Shown here one piece after another: positions 16,349 to 23,733 of a stretch of DNA of 32,522 nt. The notes beneath the pieces are model-generated. The model had not been told where the DNA came from. It saw only the letters and a program-made list of their open reading frames with translations, and did no database searches. Both the position numbers and the translations under genes were made by a program. The DNA lies in contig JAETNT010000048.1 of the NCBI GenBank assembly GCA_021772025.1, forward strand, positions 1 through 32,522, in the 5' to 3' direction. The first letter of the stretch is position 1. Each line of letters begins with the position of its first letter. The stretch is from Enterocloster bolteae. GTDB lineage: Bacteria > Bacillota > Clostridia > Lachnospirales > Lachnospiraceae.

Positions 16349-17038
16349 CTATTTTTTCTTTGCTTTCTCCGCTTTTTCCAAGGCTTCCTGCTCTTCCTTA
16401 TCCTGCATACTGCATACCCGGTAAGAAAGGCGCATTAAACTCTCGGAAAGGTGTACGTTTTCTACTACCACATCATCCGGCACCACCAAATCCGTGTGGG
16501 CGAAATTCCAAATTGCCTTGACTCCGGCCTTGACCAGACGGTCTGCTATCTCCGGCGCTTTGGTTTTAGGGATAGTCAGCGCGGCAATCTGCACCTCATT
16601 GTCCACAATAAACTGCTCCAAATCCTCCACTCCCCGGATCTCAATGCCTCGGACCACCAACCCAATAAGCCGCGGATTAATATCAAACATTCCTTTAATA
16701 ATGAAGCCCCGTTTTTCAAAATTAGTATAGTTGGCAATGGCCTGTCCCAGATTGCCTGCACCAATAATGATGATGTTATGCTGCCTGTCAATTCCTAAAA
16801 TTTTTCCAATTTCCGCATAAAGATATTTTACATTATAGCCGTATCCCTGCTGTCCGAATCCACCGAAATTATTCAAATCCTGACGAATCTGAGAAGCGGT
16901 AACTTTCATCCGGTTGCTCAGCTCATTGGAGGAAATGCGCTCTACTCCGTCCTCCAGAAGTTCTCCCAGATAGCGGTAGTATCTTGGCAGCCTGGAAATC
17001 ACTGCCTTGGATATTACTTTCTCTTCCACGTATTCCAC
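16349..17038 (-). CDS. rex: Redox-sensing transcriptional repressor Rex
   Basis: Rex senses the NADH/NAD+ ratio and represses fermentation genes when NADH is low. The 229-residue protein has the N-terminal winged helix (SRLPRYYRYL ... RISSNELSNRMKVTASQIRQ), the NAD-binding GAGNLG at 93-98 and a Rossmann domain ending in the domain-swap helix (SLMRLSY), all typical. The tail is basic and lysine-rich. The longest start is GTG at 17038; another GTG at 17029 is better placed behind AGGTGG, so the true start is uncertain by three codons. It leads the run with the nnr gene, which fits a common redox theme, and is transcribed from a consensus sigma-A promoter. Confidence 0.95.
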   Translation of the reverse strand: MEYVEEKVISKAVISRLPRYYRYLGELLEDGVERISSNELSNRMKVTASQIRQDLNNFGGFGQQGYGYNVKYLYAEIGKILGIDRQHNIIIIGAGNLGQAIANYTNFEKRGFIIKGMFDINPRLIGLVVRGIEIRGVEDLEQFIVDNEVQIAALTIPKTKAPEIADRLVKAGVKAIWNFAHTDLVVPDDVVVENVHLSESLMRLSYRVCSMQDKEEQEALEKAEKAKKK

Positions 17039-17065
17039 CTGACCTTTCTATCATTCCTTCATCTG

Positions 17066-17099
17066 ATCCTATTATAGGATTTTGTCAAATTCCTGTCAA
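17066..17099 (-). promoter_or_regulatory. Consensus promoter of rex with a palindrome over the -10 box
   Basis: On the minus strand TTGACA (17099-17094) and TATAAT (17076-17071) are both perfect and 17 bases apart. The 15-base palindrome ATCCTAT-T-ATAGGAT (17066-17080) covers the -10 box and could be an operator. It does not match the usual Rex site (TTGTTAA-type arms). Confidence 0.75.
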
Positions 17100-17101
17100 A
17101 C

Positions 17102-17136
17102 CTTTTTCGCAAAGTTATTCCATTGTTGCAAAAAAG
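17102..17136. promoter_or_regulatory. Inverted repeat between rex and the ABC-F gene
   Basis: CTTTTTCGCAA (17102-17112) and TTGCAAAAAAG (17126-17136) are inverted with one mismatch and a 13-base spacer. The right arm overlaps the -35 box of the ABC-F gene. It may be a regulator site; no known motif was recognised. Confidence 0.35.
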
Positions 17137-17154
17137 ATACCGGTATATTATACT
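17126..17154 (+). promoter_or_regulatory. Promoter of the ABC-F gene
   Basis: TTGCAA (17126-17131) and TATACT (17149-17154), 17 bases apart, the same boxes as the typA promoter. Confidence 0.65.
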
Positions 17155-17187
17155 TATCTGTAGTTTTTATATTTTTAGGAGGTTATG

Positions 17188-19140
17188 ATGATATTATCCT
17201 GCAGCAATATCTGCAAAGCTTTCGGCAGTGAAACTATTTTAGATCAGGTATCTTTTCATATAGAAGATCACGAAAAGGCTGCGATTGTGGGAATTAACGG
17301 AGCCGGCAAGTCTACCCTGTTAAAAATAATCGTAGGAGAACTGGCGGCAGATGACGGTGTGGTGGCCCTCTCTCGGGGCAAGACTTTAGGGTATCTGGCC
17401 CAGCATCAGGATCTGGACAGCAGCCGCACTATCTATGACGAAGTTTTGGAAATAAAGCGCCCTCTCATCCAGATGGAGGAACGGATCCGCTGCCTGGAAG
17501 TGGAGATGAAAGACAAATCCGGAGAAGAGCTTGATAATATGTTCCGGGAATACAACCGGTTAAGCCACGAATTTGAACGGTTAAACGGCTATGCTTACCA
17601 GAGCGAGGTGACGGGAGTTCTAAAGGGCCTGGGATTTTCTCAGGAAGATTTCACCAAAACCGTTTCTACCTTGTCCGGCGGCCAGAAAACCCGGGTGGCC
17701 CTTGGACGTCTTTTATTAGTAAATCCCGATATTCTGCTTCTGGACGAGCCTACCAATCATCTGGATATGGAGAGTATTGCCTGGCTGGAATCCTACCTTT
17801 CTAATTACACCGGCAGTGTAATCATCGTTGCCCATGATCGGTATTTCTTAGACCGCACGGTGAAAAAAATTATAGAGCTGGACGGGGGGAAGGCTACGGT
17901 TTTTACCGGCAATTACACTGCCTACAGCGAGAAAAAAGCCTTGCTGCGTCAGGCCCGGATCAAGGCTTATTTAAACCAGCAGCAGGAAATCCGCCATCAG
18001 GAGGAGGTTATCGCCAAATTAAAGTCTTTTAACCGGGAAAAATCCATCAGGCGGGCAGAAAGCCGTGAAAAAATGCTGGCAAAGATTGAGGTTTTGGAAA
18101 AGCCTACAGAAATCGACGATGCCATGGACATCCGGCTGGAGCCCCAGGTAGTCAGCGGCAATGATGTAATGACAGTAAAGGGCCTTTCCAAGTCCTTTGG
18201 AGCTTTGCACCTCTTTTCCCACGTAGATTTTGAAATTAAGCGCGGGGAACGGGTGGCGGTTATCGGCAGCAACGGTACCGGTAAAACCACCCTGCTTAAG
18301 ATTATTAATCAGATGGAGACAGCGGATACCGGAGAAATCCGTCTGGGTTCCAAGGTTCACATCGGTTATTACGATCAGGAGCACCAGGTGCTTCACATGG
18401 AAAAGACCGTATTTGAGGAAATCCAGGATGCCTATCCAAGCATGACCAATACTCAGGTACGAAACTGCCTGGCTTCCTTCCTCTTTACCGGAGACGACGT
18501 ATTTAAGCGGATCGGCGATTTAAGCGGCGGTGAGCGGGGCCGGGTTTCCCTAGCGAAGCTAATGCTTTCCGAGTCCAATTTCCTGATTCTGGATGAGCCT
18601 ACGAATCATTTGGACATTACCTCCAAAGAGATCTTGGAGGATGCCTTAAACCGTTATACCGGCACAGTACTCTACGTATCCCATGACCGTTATTTTATCA
18701 ACCGGACCGCCACCCGGATTCTGGAACTGACAGGGCAGAGCTTTTTAAATTATATTGGGAATTATGACTATTATCTGGAGAAAAAAGATGTAATTCAGGG
18801 ACTTTTGACGGCGGAAAATGCCGGAAAGGCTCCAAAGGGAGTCTCCGCCGGATTTACTGCCAACGGGAGTCCCGGGGGAAGCGCCAAAGCCTCTGACTGG
18901 AAGGCTCAGAAGGAAGCCCAGGCCCGGATCCGCAAACGGCAGAATGATTTAAAACGCACGGAAGATGAGATCCACAAATTGGAGACCCGAAGCGGGGAGA
19001 TAGATGAACTGTTAACCCGGGAAGATATCTGCCGGGACGTTCCTAAGCTCATAGAACTCAACAAGGAAAAGGAAGCTTTAGAGGAAACGCTGATGGAGCT
19101 TTATGAGCTTTGGGAAACGCTGGCCGGGGAGGATATGTAA
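17188..19140 (+). CDS. ABC-F family ATPase (YdiF/Uup-type)
   Basis: ABC-F proteins have two ABC domains and no membrane part; they bind the ribosomal E site and relieve stalled translation or protect against antibiotics. This 650-residue protein has Walker A GINGAGKST (35-43), LSGGQ (about 162) and LLLDEPTNHLD in domain 1, a charged interdomain linker, then GSNGTGKTT (about 360), LSGGE (about 445) and ILDEPTNHLD in domain 2. A C-terminal basic coiled coil (about 570-650, KAQKEAQARIRKRQNDLKR) matches the YdiF/Uup group. Of two adjacent ATGs the second (17188) is 5 bases from AGGAGG; the first only 2. It is likely housekeeping rather than resistance, judging by its context. Confidence 0.93.
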   Translation: MILSCSNICKAFGSETILDQVSFHIEDHEKAAIVGINGAGKSTLLKIIVGELAADDGVVALSRGKTLGYLAQHQDLDSSRTIYDEVLEIKRPLIQMEERIRCLEVEMKDKSGEELDNMFREYNRLSHEFERLNGYAYQSEVTGVLKGLGFSQEDFTKTVSTLSGGQKTRVALGRLLLVNPDILLLDEPTNHLDMESIAWLESYLSNYTGSVIIVAHDRYFLDRTVKKIIELDGGKATVFTGNYTAYSEKKALLRQARIKAYLNQQQEIRHQEEVIAKLKSFNREKSIRRAESREKMLAKIEVLEKPTEIDDAMDIRLEPQVVSGNDVMTVKGLSKSFGALHLFSHVDFEIKRGERVAVIGSNGTGKTTLLKIINQMETADTGEIRLGSKVHIGYYDQEHQVLHMEKTVFEEIQDAYPSMTNTQVRNCLASFLFTGDDVFKRIGDLSGGERGRVSLAKLMLSESNFLILDEPTNHLDITSKEILEDALNRYTGTVLYVSHDRYFINRTATRILELTGQSFLNYIGNYDYYLEKKDVIQGLLTAENAGKAPKGVSAGFTANGSPGGSAKASDWKAQKEAQARIRKRQNDLKRTEDEIHKLETRSGEIDELLTREDICRDVPKLIELNKEKEALEETLMELYELWETLAGEDM

Positions 19141-19142
19141 CG

Positions 19143-19343
19143 ATGAAATATACTAAGCTGCAACGCTGTCTGGCGCTGGGAGGCGCCGTATTGTTAGTGC
19201 TTTTATATCTGTCCACCCTGGTCTTTGCCCTGATGGATCATCCCCTGACACCCAATTTTTTAATGGCATCCATCTTTTTGACCGTGGTAGTTCCGGCAAG
19301 CATATACGGGTTTATTTTGATTACCAGAATAATGAAAAAATAG
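19143..19343 (+). CDS. Small membrane protein, two predicted segments
   Basis: A 66-residue protein starting MKYTKLQRCLALGGAVLLVL, with two hydrophobic stretches (about 10-28 and 39-60) and a basic C-terminal end (ITRIMKK). It starts 2 bases after the ABC-F stop, with GGGGAGG at a suitable distance inside the end of that gene, so it is translated from the same transcript. I do not recognise a characterised family. Its place behind the ABC-F gene suggests a conserved pair, but the sequence gives no function. Immediately after its stop, in the same frame, lies a leftover YitT tail. Confidence 0.65.
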   Translation: MKYTKLQRCLALGGAVLLVLLYLSTLVFALMDHPLTPNFLMASIFLTVVVPASIYGFILITRIMKK

Positions 19344-19535
19344 CTTGCCAGAGGCGTTACCAAATGGACCGGAAAGGATAGCTGCAACAATGAAACCTTC
19401 TATATCCTGATGACCGTGGTCTCCAAAAAAGAAGCCCTTATGCTAAAAGAAATCTTAAAGCAAAAGGACCCTAATATTTTTATTATCTTCAATCACGATG
19501 TGTCTGTAACAGGGAATTTCAGGAAACGGGCGTAG
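19344..19535 (+). pseudogene. DUF2179 tail of a YitT-type membrane protein
   Basis: Directly after the stop of the small membrane protein, the frame reads ARGVTKWTGKDSCNNETFYI, then LMTVVSKKEALMLKEILKQK, DPNIFIIFNHDVSVTGNF and ends at a TAG at 19533-19535. This matches the C-terminal DUF2179 domain of YitT-type proteins (RGVT, VVSK, DP-x-F, GNF). The five or so membrane segments that should precede it are missing, and no ribosome site serves it. Its last 17 bases overlap the end of the minus-strand gene. It is most simply a deletion remnant. Confidence 0.75.
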
Positions 19536-19887
19536 CCTTTTTAGGATACAGGCCAATTTCTTCCCGGTACAGCTGGATTCCGTCCGGCCCTATCCGGAGG
19601 CCCCAGCTGGTTTCTTCTCCTGTTACAGCCCACTCCCAAACTTTTCCGGTCTCGGAAATCACCTGGATTCCCAGCGTTTCAAAAAACGGCCGGGGATTGC
19701 GGATTACTATTCCGGCCCCATAGATAACTTCCGCCGTCAAAGCCGCCGTCAAAATAAGCCGGACTATTATCGTCCCCCTGCCAGGCTTCAAAGCCTTTTT
19801 CAGGTACCGACGGCGCCATCTGGTTCTGGCTGTTTTTCGAAAATATTCTTTGACCTGCCAGGTACCATCTATTGATATTGCCCTCAT
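19519..19887 (-). CDS. Small protein with one membrane segment, function unknown
   Basis: A 122-residue protein starting MRAISIDGTWQVKEYFRKTA; the ATG at 19887 lies 7 bases from GAGGAG, which argues for a real gene. A very basic stretch (RTRWRRRYLKKALKPGRG) precedes one hydrophobic segment (IIVRLILTAALTAEVIYGAG), and the rest is a soluble domain of about 60 residues ending YPKKATPVS. The positive-inside rule would put the N-terminus in the cytoplasm and the C-terminal part outside. No family was recognised. It follows the Ser/Thr-rich lipoprotein gene after about 80 bases and may be expressed with it. No terminator was seen after it. Confidence 0.55.
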   Translation of the reverse strand: MRAISIDGTWQVKEYFRKTARTRWRRRYLKKALKPGRGTIIVRLILTAALTAEVIYGAGIVIRNPRPFFETLGIQVISETGKVWEWAVTGEETSWGLRIGPDGIQLYREEIGLYPKKATPVS

Positions 19888-19970
19888 CTGTTTTCTCCTC
19901 TGTAGAAATCCTGTCAGCTGCGTCGCCGGCGCGGTTGACAGGACACCTTGCTTCACTTTTTCTGTCCAAT

Positions 19971-20354
19971 CTATCTGTTTCCGGATCTTGTGGAAGAGGC
20001 GGAAGTACCGTCCATAGCCTTTTCCACATTATTGATCCCTTTCTCAATGTCATCTCCCACATCGTCCAGCAGTCCGTCTATGACACCTGTAGATTCTACA
20101 GAGGTATCAGAACCGGCAGAAGTGCCGGAACTTTTGGTAGTATCCATAGCGCCGGAAGTGCCTGTCGCGCTTTCATCCATATTAGTGCTGTTGGTATCCC
20201 TTTCTGTTTCTTGGTAACTTGCAGACTGACTGGCCGGTTCGCTTCCCTTTGATGTAGTTCCCGTGGTGCCGTTATCTCTGCCGCCGCAGGCGGTTAATCC
20301 AAGAATGACAATGGCAGCAAGAACTGCCGCAGATCCATACCTGATTTTCTTCAT
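19971..20354 (-). CDS. Small Ser/Thr-rich lipoprotein
   Basis: A 127-residue protein with a clean lipoprotein signal (MKKIRYGSAAVLAAIVILGL, lipobox LTAC), a low-complexity region of Ser, Thr, Gly and Asp, then one ordered-looking segment (GVIDGLLDDVGDDIEKGINN). Such a layout occurs in small cell-surface and spore lipoproteins of Clostridia, but no named family is clear. The start has AAAGGAG 10 bases upstream. A CATACTA box with ACATG 18 bases further up suggests forespore expression (separate entry). It lies between dapB and the small membrane-protein gene, all on the minus strand. Confidence 0.7.
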   Translation of the reverse strand: MKKIRYGSAAVLAAIVILGLTACGGRDNGTTGTTSKGSEPASQSASYQETERDTNSTNMDESATGTSGAMDTTKSSGTSAGSDTSVESTGVIDGLLDDVGDDIEKGINNVEKAMDGTSASSTRSGNR

Positions 20355-20385
20355 AATTGCTTGTTCTCCTTTCGCTTTCTGCCCT

Positions 20386-20415
20386 TAGTATGCGCTGCGG
20401 GAGATTCAATCATGT
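20386..20415 (-). promoter_or_regulatory. Possible sigma-F/G promoter of the small lipoprotein gene
   Basis: On the minus strand ACATG (20415-20411) and CATACTA (20392-20386), 18 bases apart. The -10 fits the forespore sigma consensus exactly; the -35 matches 4 of 5 positions. Confidence 0.35.
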
Positions 20416-20442
20416 TGGAAATCTCTGGAAATTTTTATATTT

Positions 20443-21198
20443 TCAGCCGATAACGTGGCTCATATCGTACATCCCCGGGCCTTTCCCTGCCAGGAATTTG
20501 GCTGCGGATACAGCTCCTTTAGCAAAAATGGCTTTGGAATAGGCGGTATGGGAGAAGGTTACCACTTCGTCCTTTCCGGCAAAAATCACATCGTGCTCCC
20601 CTACAATGGAACCTCCCCGAACTGCCGAGATACCGATCTCTCTGGCATCCCGCTTCTCGCTGGTCCGGCTTCGGTCAAATACATTGTGATAGGCCTGCCC
20701 CATAGCATTATTTAGAGCCTCTGCTAAAGCCAGGGCCGTACCGCTGGGAGCATCCTTTTTCTGATTGTGATGCTTTTCCACAATCTCCATGTCAAAGCCG
20801 GAAGCAGCCAGAACTTTGGCCGCCTCGGCTACCAGCTTTAACAGCAGGTTGATTCCTAAAGACATATTGGCAGAGCGCAGAACTGCTGTGATTTTGGAAA
20901 CTTCCCGCGCTCTCTCTGCCTGCTCCTCCGTAAGTCCGGTAGTACATAAAACAACCGGGACTTTATTGGCCTCGCAATAATCCAGAAGAGAATCTACAGC
21001 AGCGGGCGCAGAAAAGTCCACAATTACGTCCCCCTTCTCCGTACACTGGTTCAGGGACGCAAACACCGGATAAGGGCATGGAATACTGGTGTTTTTATCA
21101 ATTCCTGCCACAATGGCGATGTCCGGATCCTCTGCCGCAATAGAGGTGATGACCTGGCCCATAGCTCCGCAGCAGCCGTGCATTATTATTTTGATCAT
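20443..21198 (-). CDS. dapB: 4-hydroxy-tetrahydrodipicolinate reductase
   Basis: DapB reduces the product of DapA with NAD(P)H in the diaminopimelate/lysine pathway. The 251-residue length is normal. The N-terminal dinucleotide fold shows GCCGAMGQ at 8-15, DFSAPAAVD follows at 61-69, and the active-site motif EKHHNQKKDAPSGTA (141-155) contains the catalytic His and Lys. The ATG overlaps the dapA stop as ATGA, a sign of translational coupling. In spore formers this pathway also supplies dipicolinate, which is taken up through the SpoVA proteins encoded further along the window. Confidence 0.96.
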   Translation of the reverse strand: MIKIIMHGCCGAMGQVITSIAAEDPDIAIVAGIDKNTSIPCPYPVFASLNQCTEKGDVIVDFSAPAAVDSLLDYCEANKVPVVLCTTGLTEEQAERAREVSKITAVLRSANMSLGINLLLKLVAEAAKVLAASGFDMEIVEKHHNQKKDAPSGTALALAEALNNAMGQAYHNVFDRSRTSEKRDAREIGISAVRGGSIVGEHDVIFAGKDEVVTFSHTAYSKAIFAKGAVSAAKFLAGKGPGMYDMSHVIG

Positions 21199-22079
21199 AG
21201 CAGACCGTAATCCTCCATGGCTTTCTTAAGCTTTGCCTGATTGGCCTCTTCCATTTCCGTCAGGGGAAGACGTAAAGGTCCTGCTTCCATCCCCATCATA
21301 TTCAGCGCTGCTTTTACCGGAATGGGATTTACCTCGCGGAACAGCTCGGTAATCAGCGGGATCGCTTTCAGCTGCATCTTTGCACTCTTTTTCACATCTC
21401 CTGCTAAATAGGAAGCACAAATCTCATGAGTCTGGCGGGGTGCAATATTGGAAAGGACAGAAATAACCCCTTTTCCGCCCAAAGACATGAGCGGGACAAT
21501 CTGATCGTCATTTCCGGAATAAAGATCCACACAGCCCTTCGCCAGGCTCATTAATGTAGAAATGGCGGAAAAATTGCCGCTGGCCTCTTTAACGCCTACA
21601 ATATTTTCTACATTTTTACACAGAGTCACAATGGTTTCCGGCTGGATGTTTACACCGGTTCTTCCGGGAATATTGTATAAAATTATAGGGAGCTTAACCG
21701 AATCTGCTACAGCGGTAAAGTGAGCAATCAGGCCCTTCTGGGTAGCCTTGTTATAATAGGGGGAAACCACCAGCAGGCCGTCTGCTCCCGCTTTCTCCGC
21801 CTCCTGGGACAGGTAAATGGCGGTCTCCGTCCAGTTGGAGCCGCTTCCCGCGATAACAGGGATCCTCTTGTTTACTGCCTGACAGACAAATCGGATGGTT
21901 TCAATATGCTCTTCATGAGTCATGGCGGAAGCTTCGCCAGTGGTGCCGCAGACGATAATTGCATCTGTGCCGCCTTCAATCTGGAATTCTACCAAATCTC
22001 TCAGCTTATCAAAATTAATGGTTCCGTCCGCCTTCATAGGGGTTGCCAGCGCTACGCCTGCGCCTTCAAAAATTGCCAT
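21195..22079 (-). CDS. dapA: 4-hydroxy-tetrahydrodipicolinate synthase
   Basis: DapA condenses pyruvate with aspartate semialdehyde, the first step committed to lysine and diaminopimelate. The 294-residue protein has the family's CGTTGEA (44-50), the catalytic Tyr in ILYNIPGRTG (Y135) and the Schiff-base Lys in VGVKEASG (K164). The ATG at 22079 is 8 bases from AAAGGAGG; a longer reading from 22109 would run through the leader hairpin. It is first in a dapA-dapB operon with ATGA overlap. A consensus-like promoter and a terminator-shaped hairpin precede it. Confidence 0.96.
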   Translation of the reverse strand: MAIFEGAGVALATPMKADGTINFDKLRDLVEFQIEGGTDAIIVCGTTGEASAMTHEEHIETIRFVCQAVNKRIPVIAGSGSNWTETAIYLSQEAEKAGADGLLVVSPYYNKATQKGLIAHFTAVADSVKLPIILYNIPGRTGVNIQPETIVTLCKNVENIVGVKEASGNFSAISTLMSLAKGCVDLYSGNDDQIVPLMSLGGKGVISVLSNIAPRQTHEICASYLAGDVKKSAKMQLKAIPLITELFREVNPIPVKAALNMMGMEAGPLRLPLTEMEEANQAKLKKAMEDYGLL

Positions 22080-22095
22080 TTTATTATCCTCCTTT

Positions 22096-22126
22096 AAAAA
22101 AGGGGCCAAACCAGCGGTCAGCCCCT
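22096..22126 (-). promoter_or_regulatory. Terminator-like hairpin in the dapA leader
   Basis: On the minus strand AGGGGC (22126-22121) pairs with GCCCCT (22106-22101), with ACC/GGT pairing inside, followed by a T-run of 6 that ends just before the AAAGGAGG of dapA. It has the form of an attenuator; it lies between the promoter and the gene. No aptamer was recognised in the roughly 60-base leader. Confidence 0.6.
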
Positions 22127-22149
22127 CCTCTTTTCATTTCCTTGAAAAT

Positions 22150-22178
22150 ATACTAACATCATTGGGAATTCTTGTCAA
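22150..22178 (-). promoter_or_regulatory. Promoter of dapAB
   Basis: On the minus strand TTGACA (22178-22173) and TAGTAT (22155-22150), 17 bases apart. It predicts a leader of about 60 bases. Confidence 0.65.
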
Positions 22179-22261
22179 TGGAAAGCGCAGGGGACTTGCC
22201 ATATTCTTGTAACAAACAGGGCGTCTTCTTGTCCGGTTATCCTTTCATACCGAGGCACACC

Positions 22262-22292
22262 AAAGGGGCCGCTCCAAACGAACTGCCCCTCT
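22262..22292 (-). terminator. Hairpin after the CobO-like gene
   Basis: AGAGGGGC (22292-22285) pairs with GCCCCTTT (22269-22262, six to eight pairs) and is followed by GGTG, so the T-run is short. The arms have the same core (AGGGGC/GCCCCT) as the dapA leader hairpin. Confidence 0.5.
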
Positions 22293-22300
22293 GACATTGC

Positions 22301-22789
22301 TTATTTTACATTTTCCAGCCGAATCACAAAATCCGCCTCTTCTTTTAATTCTTCCGGAAGCACAGTTCCGGTAAGCACCAGTCTCATCGTCTCTTCCCTT
22401 ACAGCAAGGAGCCTTTTAATTTCCTCAAGAGGCACTATTTTTTGGTCTATCAGGCCCAAAACTCCATCCAGAATCAAGATGTCGCACTCCCCTGTTGCCA
22501 TAACCTTTTTTGCAAAATTCAGACCATTCTGGATATTCATAAGTTCTCTGTTTTTTGCCTCTTCGCTCAGCTTGGAAAAGGACTCCGACGACTTCTCAAA
22601 GCGAAAAACCTGGAACTCTGGTTCCAAACGGTGGTACACTGCCATCTGATTCTCATCCAGATCCCCCTGAAGGAATTGAATCAATACGGCGGTTTTCCCC
22701 TGGGTTACCGCGCTCAGGCCTTTCCCCAGTGCCAGAGCCGTCTTTCCTTTGCCGGGTCCGTAGATGATTTGCATGTATCCCTTTTGCAT
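22301..22789 (-). CDS. CobO-like P-loop protein (corrinoid adenosyltransferase family)
   Basis: The protein of 162 residues belongs to the CobA/CobO/BtuR fold, whose classical members transfer an adenosyl group from ATP to cobalt in corrinoids. GPGKGKT at 11-17 is the family-type P-loop, and the later VLTGTVLPEELKEEADFVIRL matches the family's LTGR-x-x-P-x-x-L end. The Walker B-like stretch, usually ILDE, reads ILDG (D108, G109), and the His-rich C-terminal end is missing, so the protein is shorter than the usual 175-200 residues. The start has GAGGTG 7 bases upstream. It is not near cobalamin genes here; it sits between the SSB-like and dapA genes. A different role is possible. Confidence 0.7.
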   Translation of the reverse strand: MQKGYMQIIYGPGKGKTALALGKGLSAVTQGKTAVLIQFLQGDLDENQMAVYHRLEPEFQVFRFEKSSESFSKLSEEAKNRELMNIQNGLNFAKKVMATGECDILILDGVLGLIDQKIVPLEEIKRLLAVREETMRLVLTGTVLPEELKEEADFVIRLENVK

Positions 22790-22892
22790 CTTCTGTCACC
22801 TCGTATCTCTCATGGTTTCCCTAAACGGACAACGCGAATTATGGAAGTCTTGCCTAATAATAGCATAAATCACCCATAATTGCAATATTTTC

Positions 22893-23519
22893 CTATTCTC
22901 CACACTCTAACTTGCTGATCGATACTTCATAAGCCACCCGTTTTTCACATTGGGTATCATTGATTTTCTTGGTATATTCCCTGCTTTGAACCCGTCCCCA
23001 GACCTGAACCCTGACCCCTACCTCAAAACCGGAGGCGTATCTGGCATTTCGGCCCCAGGCAATACAGGGTATGTAATCGGATTTCCCGTATGGGCGGTTT
23101 ACTGCCAGTAGGAGATCCGCAATTTCTCTTCCTAAAGGGGTTTTTCGATAAACCGGGAGTTTGCAGATGTAGCCATCTAAAAAAATCTGATTGGTTTTTG
23201 TATAATCGGTAAATTCTTCCATAAAGTGAATTTCCCGCACAAAGATGGACAGAACCAAACGGTTTTTTATTCCTTCATGCCGGTTATAAGAACGGAACTG
23301 TCCTATGGCTTCTACTGTACAGCCCCGATAATCCTTCTCTACATCCAGCAGGCGCTCGGAAATCATGAGAGGGATTACATCCGCTTGTTCGCTAAGCCGG
23401 TTAACAGACAAGTCTACCATATAAAAGCCCTCTCCAAAGACCTCATGGCTAAAGGTAAACCCGGATATAATCGTCCCGATAACACTGACCTTGTTGTTTT
23501 CAATTACTTTTTCTGACAT
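22893..23519 (-). CDS. SSB-like protein with two OB folds
   Basis: A 208-residue protein that appears to contain two single-stranded-DNA-binding OB domains in tandem: about 8-105 (NKVSVIGTIISGFTFSHEVF ... FYMVDLSVNRLS) and about 112-206 (IFLDGYICKLPVYRKTPLGR, DYIPCIAWGRNARYA, VQVWGRVQSREY). The second domain is the better match to classical SSB/PriB. There is no acidic DDDIPF-type tail, which recruits partners in the main SSB. The ATG at 23519 has GAGGAG 7 bases upstream. It lies between typA and the CobO-like gene. It is probably an accessory SSB rather than the replicative one; that is inferred from the missing tail. Confidence 0.75.
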   Translation of the reverse strand: MSEKVIENNKVSVIGTIISGFTFSHEVFGEGFYMVDLSVNRLSEQADVIPLMISERLLDVEKDYRGCTVEAIGQFRSYNRHEGIKNRLVLSIFVREIHFMEEFTDYTKTNQIFLDGYICKLPVYRKTPLGREIADLLLAVNRPYGKSDYIPCIAWGRNARYASGFEVGVRVQVWGRVQSREYTKKINDTQCEKRVAYEVSISKLECGE

Positions 23520-23604
23520 AGTATTTCTCCTCTTCTATCCCATAATATTGGCTTGTAGCTCATAGTAAATTTATGTGGAAAAGAATGGATTTATGAAGGA
23601 ATAA

Positions 23605-23643
23605 AAAAAGAATTCTGAAGAAGTTCTCGACAGAATTCTTTTT
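23605..23643. terminator. Terminator after typA, usable on both strands
   Basis: AAAAAGAATTCTG (23605-23617) and CAGAATTCTTTTT (23631-23643) form a perfect 13-base-pair stem. Both strands have T-rich 3' arms. Confidence 0.75.
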
Positions 23644-23733
23644 CTCTGGTAACATTTTTGCGCTTTTTTTCCTATTTCGACAAGAACCGTCACAAAACGC
23701 CCATTTGGACCTCCGCTGTTCTGTTTGAAACGG

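Noticed and set aside
17039..17187. Canonical Rex operator for autoregulation
   Set aside because: No TTGTTAA/TTAACAA or TTGTGAA/TTCACAA pair is present; the palindromes seen have other sequences.
17188..19140. Antibiotic-resistance ABC-F protein
   Set aside because: The C-terminal coiled coil and core-gene context fit the YdiF/Uup housekeeping group; no resistance-type neighbours or leader attenuator were seen.
19519..20062. Longer overlapping minus-strand readings around the small membrane protein
   Set aside because: The frame 19679-20062 is out of phase with both good candidates, and only the ATG at 19887 has a proper ribosome site.
22080..22300. Lysine riboswitch or T-box before dapA
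   Set aside because: No lysine-box core and no T-box sequence was found, and the leader from the likely promoter is only about 60 bases.
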